Assembly: GCA_944367045.1 (NCBI GenBank)
Contig: CALVWI010000006.1
Span: 1 to 64,000 of the forward strand
Source: an uncultured Clostridia bacterium
GTDB lineage: Bacteria; Bacillota; Clostridia; Christensenellales; Borkfalkiaceae
Reading direction: 5' to 3'
Length of the DNA: 64,000 bases
The notes under the pieces were generated by a model that worked only from the letters and a program-made list of their open reading frames with translations, ran no database searches and was not told the origin of the DNA. Position 1 is the first letter of the stretch; each line of letters opens with the position of its first letter. A program made the translations under genes and the position numbers. Shown piece by piece: positions 33,531 through 41,537 of the stretch.

Positions 33531-33650
33531 TTGACAAAACCCGTCGGGTATGGTAAAGTACCTTCTGAGCCGCTAAGGTCGGGCCGCTAAGTGCCGAAAA
33601 ACGTTCGGCCGCCTTGCATCTTGCGAGACTGGAAAGAGGAGGTAAAATCT
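33531..33650 (+). ncRNA. rplU promoter and structured L21 leader
   Basis: TTGACA (33531-33536), 17 bases, TAAAGT (33554-33559) give a start near 33567. The leader of about 80 bases before the L21 ATG contains repeated GCCGCTAAG and a GCCGAA/TTCGGC hairpin, and is placed like the L21 leaders of other Firmicutes. The structure match is not verified. Confidence 0.6.
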
Positions 33651-33956
33651 ATGTACGCGATCATCGAAAACGGCAACAAGCAGTATAAGGTCTCCGAAGG
33701 CGACGTCGTGAGAGTGGAAAAGCTCAAGGCGGAAGTCGGCCAGGAAGTTTCCTTCAACGTGCTCATGGTGGCAGACGAGAACGGCGTCAAGGTCGGCAGC
33801 GACGTTGCGAACGCCAAGGTCACGGCAACCGTCGAAGCGCAGGACAAGTACCGCAAGATCATCGTCTTCAAGTATAAGTCCAAGAAGAACGAGCGCAAGA
33901 AGCAGGGTCACCGTCAGCCTTTCACCGCAGTCAAGATCCAGGCGATCTCCCTTTGA
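33651..33956 (+). CDS. rplU: 50S ribosomal protein L21
   Basis: The protein has 101 residues, the usual length, opening [18 protein letters not shown] and ending in the [14 protein letters not shown] signature. It binds 23S rRNA in the large subunit. ATG follows GAGGAGG. It is followed at 55 bases by rpmA; the small protease gene prp, which in most Firmicutes lies between the two, is not here. Confidence 0.98.
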   Translation: MYAIIENGNKQYKVSEGDVVRVEKLKAEVGQEVSFNVLMVADENGVKVGSDVANAKVTATVEAQDKYRKIIVFKYKSKKNERKKQGHRQPFTAVKIQAISL

Positions 33957-34011
33957 CTGCACGGGGCGCATAAGTTAAGCGTCCGAAAATCTTGAATAAG
34001 GAGAAATAATC

Positions 34012-34278
34012 ATGATCTTTATCAGTTTATTCGCTCATAAAAAGGGTACCGGTTCTTCCCACAACGGCCGCGACAGCAACGCGAAGCGCCTCGGCGTCAA
34101 GCGTCAGGACGGTCAGACCGTGCTCGCCGGCAGCATCCTTGTGCGCCAGCGCGGGACGAAGATCCACCCCGGCAACAATGTCGGCATCGGCGGCGACGAT
34201 ACCCTCTTCGCCCTCAAGGACGGCGTTGTCAAGTACGAGCGTCTCGGCAAAGACAGAAAGCAGGTCAGCATCTATTAA
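34012..34278 (+). CDS. rpmA: 50S ribosomal protein L27 with N-terminal extension
   Basis: The protein has 88 residues. The mature part [23 protein letters not shown] is typical. Before it stands MIFISLF, a short form of the Firmicutes extension that the Prp protease removes so that the L27 tail can reach the peptidyl-transferase centre. The predicted cut is between Phe7 and Ala8. The pattern is less complete than the usual NLQFF-A, and prp is not in its usual place. Confidence 0.97.
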   Translation: MIFISLFAHKKGTGSSHNGRDSNAKRLGVKRQDGQTVLAGSILVRQRGTKIHPGNNVGIGGDDTLFALKDGVVKYERLGKDRKQVSIY

Positions 34279-34282
34279 GTTT

Positions 34283-34312
34283 AAAACCCCGCAAATCACG
34301 CGGGGTTTTTTC
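34283..34312 (+). terminator. rplU-rpmA terminator
   Basis: CCCCGC-AAATCAC-GCGGGG followed by TTTTTT. Confidence 0.92.
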
Positions 34313-34481
34313 ATGCACTTTCAAGGAGCGGCGCGGCCCTTCGGGCGGTGAAAAAAGGCGGGCGGGAAAAGGCAGAAACGAGCGGAAAATTTCCCTTGAA
34401 AAAAAGAAAAAAATTTCCGATTTTCCCGCGAAAAATGCTTGCATTCTTTTCTCTCTTATGCTATTATAATCAAGCAAGTTC

Positions 34482-34557
34482 GGAAGCTTAGCTCAGCCGG
34501 GAGAGCATCTGCCTTACAAGCAGAGGGTCATAGGTTCGATCCCTATAGCTTCCACCA
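34482..34557 (+). tRNA. tRNA-Val (anticodon TAC)
   Basis: 76 bases with paired GGAAGCT/AGCTTCC acceptor arm, anticodon loop CTTACAA, TTCGATC T-loop and encoded CCA. A TATAAT stands just upstream (near 34464). Confidence 0.95.
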
Positions 34558-34579
34558 TACAGTGCGGATAGTTGATTAT

Positions 34580-34654
34580 GCGGGAATAGCTCAGTGGTAG
34601 AGCGTCACCTTGCCAAGGTGAATGTCGCGGGTTCGAGTCTCGTTTCCCGCTCCA
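34580..34654 (+). tRNA. tRNA-Gly (anticodon GCC)
   Basis: 75 bases; acceptor GCGGGAA/TTCCCGC, anticodon loop TTGCCAA, encoded CCA. Confidence 0.95.
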
Positions 34655-34681
34655 AACGTACTTTCCGCACTGTTTTTGTTT

Positions 34682-34756
34682 GGCGCCATAGCCAAGTGGT
34701 AAGGCAAAGGTCTGCAAAACCTTGACTCCCCGGTTCAAATCCGGGTGGCGCCTCCA
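34682..34756 (+). tRNA. tRNA-Cys (anticodon GCA)
   Basis: 75 bases; acceptor GGCGCCA/TGGCGCC, anticodon loop CTGCAAA, encoded CCA. Confidence 0.95.
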
Positions 34757-34763
34757 TGCGAAA

Positions 34764-34790
34764 GGCATCGTCTCGAGGCGATGCTTTTTT
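34764..34790 (+). terminator. Terminator after the Val-Gly-Cys tRNAs
   Basis: GCATCG-TCTCGAGG-CGATGC and six T's. Confidence 0.9.
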
Positions 34791-34808
34791 CGTAACAAAG
34801 AGCACCCT

Positions 34809-34933
34809 CCCCTTTTGGCCGCGGGACGGTAGGCCCCCGAAGGGCCGGACGCAACGCTCGTGGTTTTGGCCTCCGCAGGACGCAAGGGATCATAAGTCCT
34901 TCGGAAGTTGCGCCCCTTTTGGCCGCCGGACGG
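34809..34933 (+). repeat. Short repeats in the tRNA spacer
   Basis: CCCCTTTTGGCCGC plus GGACGG occurs at 34809-34829 and, with one change in 21, at 34913-34933. A third, looser copy (TTTTGGCC, then GGACGCAAGG) lies near 34864-34887. The stretch 34791-35010 contains no gene that I can support. Confidence 0.6.
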
Positions 34934-35010
34934 CCGCACGGCGCAAGGGCGAACCTCTGCAAGGGGCGGCGAGATCGCCGTGAAGAGGGCAAAGACAAGT
35001 AAATATTGAC

Positions 35011-35097
35011 GCCGCTGTGGTGGAATTGGCAGACGCAAGGGACTTAAAATCCCTCGGTAGAGATACCATACCGGTTCGATCCCGGTCAGCGGCACCA
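35011..35097 (+). tRNA. tRNA-Leu (anticodon TAA)
   Basis: 87 bases with a long variable arm; acceptor GCCGCTG/CAGCGGC, anticodon loop CTTAAAA, encoded CCA. Confidence 0.95.
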
Positions 35098-35104
35098 CCT
35101 CGTC

Positions 35105-35273
35105 GGCGCAACCCACGCTTTATAGGCAGCTTGCTAACGCAACCCGCCCGTTTTGCGTGGGTGCGCCTCCTCTTCCCAAAAAATCTTTGCAAAGCAAATC
35201 TTTTTTGGGATCCCTATGTCTTATGCAAGGCGCGGTTCCAACAGGGCAGGAGGTTTCCTGCCCTGTTCCTTTT
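35105..35273 (+). ncRNA. Structured spacer of three successive hairpins
   Basis: Outer arms GGCGCAACCCACGC (35105) and GCGTGGGTGCGCC (ending 35167); then an A/T-rich hairpin with CCCAAAAAA/TTTTTTGGG (about 35175-35210); then AACAGGGCAGGA-GGTT-TCCTGCCCTGTT and CCTTTT (35240-35273), a good terminator. It could be the tRNA-Leu trailer or a separate small RNA. The remainder to 35436 holds nothing else that I see. Confidence 0.45.
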
Positions 35274-35436
35274 ACGCCTGCGGTCCGGAGTTGCCGCAAT
35301 ATGAGAAGTATTTTCAACAAATGCCTCTCATGTTCGTTTTTTTGGCGGTTCGGCAAAGCAACGCTCCCCCCGATCGCGCCCGAACCGCAGCGCCCTCCCC
35401 CGCCGCACTTTTTTCTCTTGAATTCGTTTGGAAGTA

Positions 35437-35488
35437 TTGTAATCTCCGCTGCCGTGTGATATAATATTCTCATAATTCATTTGAGAAT
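35437..35488 (+). promoter_or_regulatory. Promoter and inverted repeat of the BspA-like gene
   Basis: TTGTAA (35437-35442), 17 bases, TATAAT (35460-35465). The expected start lies within ATTCTCA (35466-35472) and TGAGAAT (35482-35488), an inverted repeat that may be an operator or a 5' hairpin. Confidence 0.75.
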
Positions 35489-35501
35489 TATGGAGGGTAT
35501 T

Positions 35502-38500
35502 ATGAGAGGAAAATTTGCGGCGACACTGCTTGCCCTGGCGGCGCTGTGCACGGGCCTCACACTTGCTGCCTGCGGAGAGAAACCCGTGGACGAGCACGTG
35601 CACGAACTGACACACGCTGCAGCCGTCGAAGCGACCTGCACCGAGCCGGGCACAGTCGAACACTGGACCTGCTCCGGCTGCGGCAAGAACTTCGCGGATG
35701 AGGCGGCGAGCGAGGAGCTTTCGGACGTCACCATCCCCGCCAAGGGACACACCCCGGGCGAACCCGTCCGCGAGAACGAGAAAGCACCGACCTGCACCGA
35801 AAGCGGCCGTTACGACGAGGTCGTCTTCTGCACGGTGTGCAAGGAGGAGCTGAGCCGCGAGACGATAGAGATCCCCGCGGCGGGACATGATTACGAGGAC
35901 GGCGTCTGCACCGTGTGCGGCGAGAGCCAACCCGCCGCCACCGAGGGATTCTTCTTTTCGCTCTCCTCCGACGGAACTTACTACAGCGTCGCGGGGTATA
36001 TGGGAACAGAGACCGAAGTCTATATCCCCGCCGAATATCAAGGGCTCCCCGTCCTCGATATCTGGTCACAGATCTTTTATTACATGCCGGTCACTTCCGT
36101 CACCATCGGAAACGGCATCAAAGCCATTTCCACCGGAGCGTTTGCGATGTCGCCCGCTCTGGAATATGTCTTCATCCCCGAAAGCGTCGAAATGATCGGC
36201 AACTCCGTGTTCCATGGCTGCAGCTCTCTCAAAGAGATCGAGGTGGCAGCGGGGAACCCCGTCTATCACAGCGTCGGGAACTGCCTCATCGAGACGGAGA
36301 GCAAGACACTCCTTCAGGGCTGCAACAACAGCACGATCCCTGCAGACGGCAGCGTGGAGCATATCGGAGCATGGGCGTTCACCTACTGCACGGAGCTTTC
36401 ATCCGTCACGATCCCCGACGGCGTCGTATCCATCGGAGAAAGTGCTTTCGGGGGCTGCCTTGGCCTTGAGAGCATTGCGCTCCCCGACAGCGTTGTATCC
36501 ATCGGCAAGGATGCGTTTCGGTCCTGCGAGGCCCTGAAGTCCGCAGCGTTGGGCAGCGGTGTAATGAGTATCGACGCCGGCGCGTTCGCGGCTTGTTATG
36601 AGCTTGCTTCCATTGAGATAGGGGGCGGAGTCGAAAGCATCAGCAGCGCCGCATTCTCCAACACCGCATACTATGAGGACAAGCGCAATTGGGAGGACGG
36701 CGTTCTCTACCTCGGCAATTACCTGGTCGCAGTCGACCCCGCCGCCACCCCGTCAGCGCTCGAGATAAGGGATGGGACTACCCTCATTGCCGGAGACGCC
36801 TTCACGGGCTGTTACGGGCTGACCGCCATCGACCTTCCCAACAGTATCGCTTACATCGGAGACTTCGCCTTCGATTCCTGCGGCGATCTCGCTTCGATCG
36901 ATCTTCCGGACAGCATCCGCTCCATCGGCGAAAGCGCCTTCACGAACTGCACCTCCCTCACGTCTGCCGAGATCCCCGAGGGCATCGAACACATCGCGAA
37001 TTCGATGTTTGCCATGTGCCGCTCCCTGACTTCCGTCACCCTTCCCGCAAGCGTTAAGAGCATCGGGGAGTACGCCTTCTCCGATTGCGCAGCCCTCACC
37101 GACATTACCCTTCCCGATGGACTGACGTCCATAGGCGACAGCGCGTTCCGCTACTGCAGCTCGTTGGAACATCTGAGTATTCCGAACACCGTCGAAAGCA
37201 TCGGTGAACAGACATTCTTGGGCACGTGGAGTCTCTCTTCCGTCACGCTCCCCGAGAGCATTAAGAACATCCCCTCGCACGCATTCGAAGACAGCGGGTT
37301 GGAGTCCATCGTCATTCCCGACGGCGTGACGAGCATCGGCGAAGCGGCGTTCATGTTCTCGGCGCGGCTGACCTCCGTCCTCATTTCCAAGAGCGTGGAG
37401 CATATCGACGAGTTTGCGTTCCGTTTCTGCACCGCCCTTTCGCAATTGCAGGTGGAAAGCGGGAACCCCGTCTTTCACAGCGCGGAAAACTGCATCATCG
37501 AAACGGCAAGCAAGACGCTTCGCGTGGGCTGCAGGACGAGCAGGATCCCTTCGGACGGGAGCGTGGAGCATATCGGCGACGCCGCCTTCGCAGGCTGTGA
37601 AGGGCTTACTTCGATCGAGATCCCCGAGGGCATTCTTTCCATCGGAGAAAGTGCGTTCGTGCAATGCGCGGACCTTGTCTCAGTCAACATCCCCGAAGGA
37701 ATTACGCGCATCGGAGATTCCGCCTTTGAATTTTGCTATAACCTCACATCCGTCACCCTTCCCGAAACGCTCAAGGAGATCGGGTACGCGGCATTCTCGA
37801 GCTGTCCCGTTTTGGAGAACGTAGCGCTGCCCGCAGGATTGGAGATCCTTGAAGGATTTGCGTTTTCTTTCTGCGAGACGATCACATCCGTCGTCATCCC
37901 CGAAGGCGTAAAGACCATCGACGGCGGGGCATTTTATGAGTGTGCCGAACTCTCTTCCGTCACGCTCCCCGAAGGCCTTACGACCATCGGCGAACAGGCA
38001 TTCTCGGGCTGCTCCCGCCTCACCTCCATCACCATTCCCGAAAGCGTCACGCGCATCGAAGAGGAAGCCTTTTTCAACACGGGCCTGACCTCCATCGTGA
38101 TCCCGGGAAAAGTCGAGAGCATCGGCGACGGCGCGTTCTCTTCCTGTTTCCTGACTTCCGCGCTGATCGGCGACGGCGTAAAAACGATCGGCAGCGAGGC
38201 ATTCGCGTTCTGCTCCGAACTTTTCTCCGTCACGATCGGCGACGGAGTCGAAAAGATCGGGGAAGATGCCTTCTACTATACCGGACTTTACAACAAGAGC
38301 GAAGAGGAGGGAGGCGTCTTCTATATCGGCGATTACCTGTTCGGCGCAGAGTGGTATTTCACAGGCTCCCACGAGATCAAAGAGGGAACTAAGCTGATCG
38401 CCGACGCGGCCTTCAGCGGCTGCGACGGGCTAACCGCGATCACTATTCCCGACAGTGTGAAATACATCGGCGACAGCGCCTTCTTTGGCTGCAGTCAACT

Positions 38501-38798
38501 GACTTCCATCACCCTCCCGGACGGCCTTCTGACCATCGGCACCGAGGCGATCTCCGGCTGTGACGGTCTCACCGAGATCGTCATTCCCGAGAGCGTCACG
38601 CGCATCGGGAAAAAAGTATTTGCATGGGACCACGCCCTGGAGTCTGTCGTCTTTGAAAGACCCGATGGCTGGACTGTGACCGATTCCTGGAACGGGGAGA
38701 CGATGGATATCTCTCGGCAAGACCTCGCCGATCCCACCCTCGCCGCGGAGTATCTTCTAGACAGATACTACGACTTCATTTGGGAGCGTTTGAGCTAA
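35502..38798 (+). CDS. BspA-type leucine-rich-repeat surface lipoprotein
   Basis: The protein has 1098 residues. Lipobox LAAC (Cys24) anchors it. Residues 40-150 hold Cys-rich modules (ATCTEPGTVEHWTCSGCGKNF, then PTCTESGRY and FCTVCKEE). The rest is about 35 LRR_5 repeats of roughly 23 residues with the beat SVTIPDGVVSIGESAFGGC, broken by a few longer inserts. Such proteins bind host matrix or other cells in oral and gut bacteria. ATG at 35502 follows GGAGG; two upstream ATGs overlap the site. It stands alone between tRNA genes and pnp, and ends in a terminator. Confidence 0.92.
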   Translation: MRGKFAATLLALAALCTGLTLAACGEKPVDEHVHELTHAAAVEATCTEPGTVEHWTCSGCGKNFADEAASEELSDVTIPAKGHTPGEPVRENEKAPTCTESGRYDEVVFCTVCKEELSRETIEIPAAGHDYEDGVCTVCGESQPAATEGFFFSLSSDGTYYSVAGYMGTETEVYIPAEYQGLPVLDIWSQIFYYMPVTSVTIGNGIKAISTGAFAMSPALEYVFIPESVEMIGNSVFHGCSSLKEIEVAAGNPVYHSVGNCLIETESKTLLQGCNNSTIPADGSVEHIGAWAFTYCTELSSVTIPDGVVSIGESAFGGCLGLESIALPDSVVSIGKDAFRSCEALKSAALGSGVMSIDAGAFAACYELASIEIGGGVESISSAAFSNTAYYEDKRNWEDGVLYLGNYLVAVDPAATPSALEIRDGTTLIAGDAFTGCYGLTAIDLPNSIAYIGDFAFDSCGDLASIDLPDSIRSIGESAFTNCTSLTSAEIPEGIEHIANSMFAMCRSLTSVTLPASVKSIGEYAFSDCAALTDITLPDGLTSIGDSAFRYCSSLEHLSIPNTVESIGEQTFLGTWSLSSVTLPESIKNIPSHAFEDSGLESIVIPDGVTSIGEAAFMFSARLTSVLISKSVEHIDEFAFRFCTALSQLQVESGNPVFHSAENCIIETASKTLRVGCRTSRIPSDGSVEHIGDAAFAGCEGLTSIEIPEGILSIGESAFVQCADLVSVNIPEGITRIGDSAFEFCYNLTSVTLPETLKEIGYAAFSSCPVLENVALPAGLEILEGFAFSFCETITSVVIPEGVKTIDGGAFYECAELSSVTLPEGLTTIGEQAFSGCSRLTSITIPESVTRIEEEAFFNTGLTSIVIPGKVESIGDGAFSSCFLTSALIGDGVKTIGSEAFAFCSELFSVTIGDGVEKIGEDAFYYTGLYNKSEEEGGVFYIGDYLFGAEWYFTGSHEIKEGTKLIADAAFSGCDGLTAITIPDSVKYIGDSAFFGCSQLTSITLPDGLLTIGTEAISGCDGLTEIVIPESVTRIGKKVFAWDHALESVVFERPDGWTVTDSWNGETMDISRQDLADPTLAAEYLLDRYYDFIWERLS

Positions 38799-38820
38799 GC
38801 AGCAGCTTCCCAAACCAATG

Positions 38821-38860
38821 AAAAAAAAGCCGCCCCGCGGGGACGCGGGGCGGCTTTCTC
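38821..38860. terminator. Bidirectional terminator between bspA-like and pnp
   Basis: 13-bp stem AAGCCGCCCCGCG/CGCGGGGCGGCTT around GGGA, with A-run and T's on either side. Confidence 0.9.
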
Positions 38861-38889
38861 TATGCCGTTTGGCTTCTCTATGCCGTTAA
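38852..38889 (+). repeat. Tandem 19-base duplication
   Basis: GGCTTTCTCTATGCCGTTT (38852-38870) is followed at once by GGCTTCTCTATGCCGTTAA (38871-38889). Confidence 0.7.
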
Positions 38890-38904
38890 TTTTCGGCGGA
38901 ACAT

Positions 38905-40995
38905 TCAGTTGAGCTTTTCGAGGAGCTTGAAGTCGATGCCCTTCTCACCGATCTTGATGATCTGGACCTTGACCATGTCGCCGATCGCAAGCACGTCCTC
39001 GACGGAGTCGATGCGGTGGTCCGCCATCTTGGAGATGTGGATCATGCCGTCCTTGCCGGGAGCGAACTCGACGAACGCGCCCACCTTGGAGAGGATACGC
39101 ACGACGTTGCCGATGAACATATCCCCCACCTCGGGCTCATGGACGATGGACTCGACGATGGCCTTAGCGCGCTGTGCCGACTCGGGATCGCCGTAGGAGG
39201 CGATACAGACGGTGCCGTCGTCCTCGATGTCGATCTTGGTGCCCGTCTCGGCGATGATGGAGTTGATGACCTTGCCCTGCTTGCCGACGACGTCGCCGAT
39301 CTTCTCGGGGTCGATCTTAAACGAGATGATGCGGGGCGCGTACTTGGAAAGCTCGGGCGCGACCTCGGGCACCACTTCGAGCATCTTGGAGAGGATGAAC
39401 TGCCTGCCCTCGTTTGCCTGCTCGATGGCGGCGTGCATGATCTCCTCGGAGATGCCCTTGATCTTGATGTCCATCTGAATGGCCGTGATGCCCTTGACGG
39501 TGCCCGCGACCTTGAAGTCCATGTCGCCGAGGAAGTCCTCAAGGCCCTGGATATCGGTGAGGACGCGGAATTCGCCCGTTGCCTGGTTCTTGATGAGGCC
39601 CATTGCAACGCCCGCGACGGGAGCCTTGATGGGCACGCCTGCGTCCATCAGCGCCATCGTGGAGCCGCAGACGGAGGCCATCGAAGAGGAACCGTTGGAG
39701 GAGAGGATATCGTTCACGACACGGATGGCGTAGGGGAACTCCTCCTCGGAGGGAATGACGGGAATGAGCGCGCGCTCTGCAAGGGCGCCGTGGCCGATCT
39801 CGCGGCGGCCGGGGCTTCTGAGCGCCTTCGCCTCGCCCGTGCAGTAGCCGGGGAAGTTATATTGGTGCATGTAGCGCTTGCTCGTCTCGTCGTCGAGGCC
39901 CTCGAGCTTCTGCGCCTCTGCAAGCATCGCGAGCGTGCAGGTCGCAAGCGTCTGGGTCTGACCTCTCGTGAAGACGGCGGAGCCGTGGACGCGGGGCAGG
40001 ACGTGGCGCTCGCACCAGATGGGACGGACGTCCTTGAGGCCTCTGCCGTCGGGACGGATGCCCTTATCGAAGATCTTCGCACGCACCTTCTCCTTGTTGA
40101 GGTAGTAGAGGCTGTCCTTGATCTCGCGGGTGTTGTCGGGATAGATGTCGGCGAAGTGCTCTAAGGTCTCCGCCTCGACCTGCGCCTGGCGCGCCTCGCG
40201 CTCCTTGCGGTCGAAGGTGTCGATGGACCACTCCACTTTCTCGGTCGCATATGCACGCACAGCGGCGTCCAGCTCCTCGGGGATATGGTAGAGCTCGATG
40301 GGGAGCTTGGGCTTGCCGACGGCGGGGACGATCTCGTCTTCGATGAAGGCGCAGATCTTCTTGATCTCGTTGTGGCCGAACATGATGGCGCCGACCATCT
40401 CCTCGTTGGAAACTTCGTCCGCGCCCGCCTCGATCATGAGGATGGCGTCCTTGGTGCCCGCGAGGTTGAGGTGGATGGTGCTCTTTTCGCGCTGAGCGGC
40501 GTCGGGGTTGATGACGTACTCCCCGTCCACAAGGCCGACGACGACCGAACCCGTGGGGCCCGCCCAGGGGATATCGGAGATGGAGAGCGCGACGGAGGAG
40601 CCGATCATGGCGAGGGGCTCGGGTGCGATGTCGGGCTCGACGGAGAGCGCGGAGGCGACGACCACCACGTCGTTGAAGAGGCCCTTGGGGAAGAGGGGAC
40701 GAAGAGGACGGTCGATGAGGCGAGCAGTGAGGATGGCCTTGTCGCTCGCTCTGCCCTCACGGCGCTTGAAGCCGCCCGGGATCTTGCCGACGGCGAACAT
40801 CTTCTCTTCATAGTCCACCTGAAGGGGGAAGAAGTCGATGCCCTCTCTGGGGGTCGCCGACATACAGACGGTGACCATGACCGCCGTTTCGCCGCAGCGG
40901 ACAACGCACATGCCGTTGGTCTGCTCGGCGTACTTGCCCGTCTCGATGGTGACTTCTCTGCCGCCCACCGTGAGTTTGAACTCTTTGTAATTCAT
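38905..40995 (-). CDS. pnp: Polyribonucleotide nucleotidyltransferase
   Basis: The protein has 696 residues. Two RNase PH domains come first (RREGRASDKAILTARLIDRPLRPLFP; later ALRSPGRREIGHGALAERAL), then KH (IISFKIDPEKIGDVVGKQGKVIN) and S1 (VGDMFIGNVVRILSKVGAFVEFAPGKDGMIHISKM). It degrades RNA from the 3' end with phosphate and is part of the degradosome. It follows rpsO, separated by a terminator, as in most bacteria, where read-through and processing set its level. Confidence 0.98.
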   Translation of the reverse strand: MNYKEFKLTVGGREVTIETGKYAEQTNGMCVVRCGETAVMVTVCMSATPREGIDFFPLQVDYEEKMFAVGKIPGGFKRREGRASDKAILTARLIDRPLRPLFPKGLFNDVVVVASALSVEPDIAPEPLAMIGSSVALSISDIPWAGPTGSVVVGLVDGEYVINPDAAQREKSTIHLNLAGTKDAILMIEAGADEVSNEEMVGAIMFGHNEIKKICAFIEDEIVPAVGKPKLPIELYHIPEELDAAVRAYATEKVEWSIDTFDRKEREARQAQVEAETLEHFADIYPDNTREIKDSLYYLNKEKVRAKIFDKGIRPDGRGLKDVRPIWCERHVLPRVHGSAVFTRGQTQTLATCTLAMLAEAQKLEGLDDETSKRYMHQYNFPGYCTGEAKALRSPGRREIGHGALAERALIPVIPSEEEFPYAIRVVNDILSSNGSSSMASVCGSTMALMDAGVPIKAPVAGVAMGLIKNQATGEFRVLTDIQGLEDFLGDMDFKVAGTVKGITAIQMDIKIKGISEEIMHAAIEQANEGRQFILSKMLEVVPEVAPELSKYAPRIISFKIDPEKIGDVVGKQGKVINSIIAETGTKIDIEDDGTVCIASYGDPESAQRAKAIVESIVHEPEVGDMFIGNVVRILSKVGAFVEFAPGKDGMIHISKMADHRIDSVEDVLAIGDMVKVQIIKIGEKGIDFKLLEKLN

Positions 40996-41102
40996 ACGTT
41001 ACTCCTTATTCTTTTTGGTTCTTGTGCCCCGCGGCCGCCCGACCGCACGGCGGTGCCGCCTCCCATTCCCCCCGAAATCGGCGAAAAACACGGGCAAACG
41101 GC

Positions 41103-41128
41103 AAAAAAAGAGCGGCAAAAAGCCGCTC
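41103..41128 (-). terminator. rpsO terminator (rpsO-pnp spacer)
   Basis: GAGCGGC-TTTTT-GCCGCTC on the minus strand, then seven T's. pnp needs read-through or its own promoter. Confidence 0.9.
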
Positions 41129-41133
41129 CTTCT

Positions 41134-41388
41134 TTACTTTCTCAGCTCGAGCGCAGCAATGACCGCTCTGTAGCGCTCAATGTCCTTGGCCTTGAGATAG
41201 TCCAAAAGACCGCGGCGCTTACCGACCATCTTCAAAAGACCGCGGCGGGAGTGATTGTCGTGCTTGTGCACTTTGAGGTGTTCGTTGAGGTGGTTGATGC
41301 GCTCGGTGAGGAGTGCGATCTGGACCTCGGGCGAACCCGTGTCACCCTCGTGGGCCGCAAACTTGCGAATGATCTCCTGCTTTTCCAT
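41134..41388 (-). CDS. rpsO: 30S ribosomal protein S15
   Basis: The protein has 84 residues with [20 protein letters not shown] and [20 protein letters not shown], the 16S rRNA binding face. It starts central-domain assembly of the small subunit. SD GAGGATAA is upstream. Confidence 0.98.
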   Translation of the reverse strand: MEKQEIIRKFAAHEGDTGSPEVQIALLTERINHLNEHLKVHKHDNHSRRGLLKMVGKRRGLLDYLKAKDIERYRAVIAALELRK

Positions 41389-41470
41389 TTGCGTTTATCC
41401 TCCTATGGAAGTAGTTGCGATGCGCCAAGGGGAACGTGGAGAGCGATCCTCCTCGCGCACGTCTTATATT

Positions 41471-41499
41471 AGAATACCATATTTTTGCGCCGCTGTCAA
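41471..41499 (-). promoter_or_regulatory. rpsO promoter
   Basis: TTGACA (41494-41499), 17 bases, TATTCT (41471-41476). The leader of about 75 bases could bind S15. Confidence 0.75.
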
Positions 41500-41537
41500 A
41501 GGATTCTTACCATCTTTCGGCGCAAATTTTATACGAT

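Noticed and set aside
34514..35116. 200-codon minus-strand frame across the tRNA cluster
   Set aside because: It runs through four tRNA genes; the translated text is tRNA antisense of the type often misannotated as protein.
36000..38700. Regular short repeats that might be read as a CRISPR array
   Set aside because: They are imperfect, about 69 bases long, in frame, and encode LRR_5 repeats.
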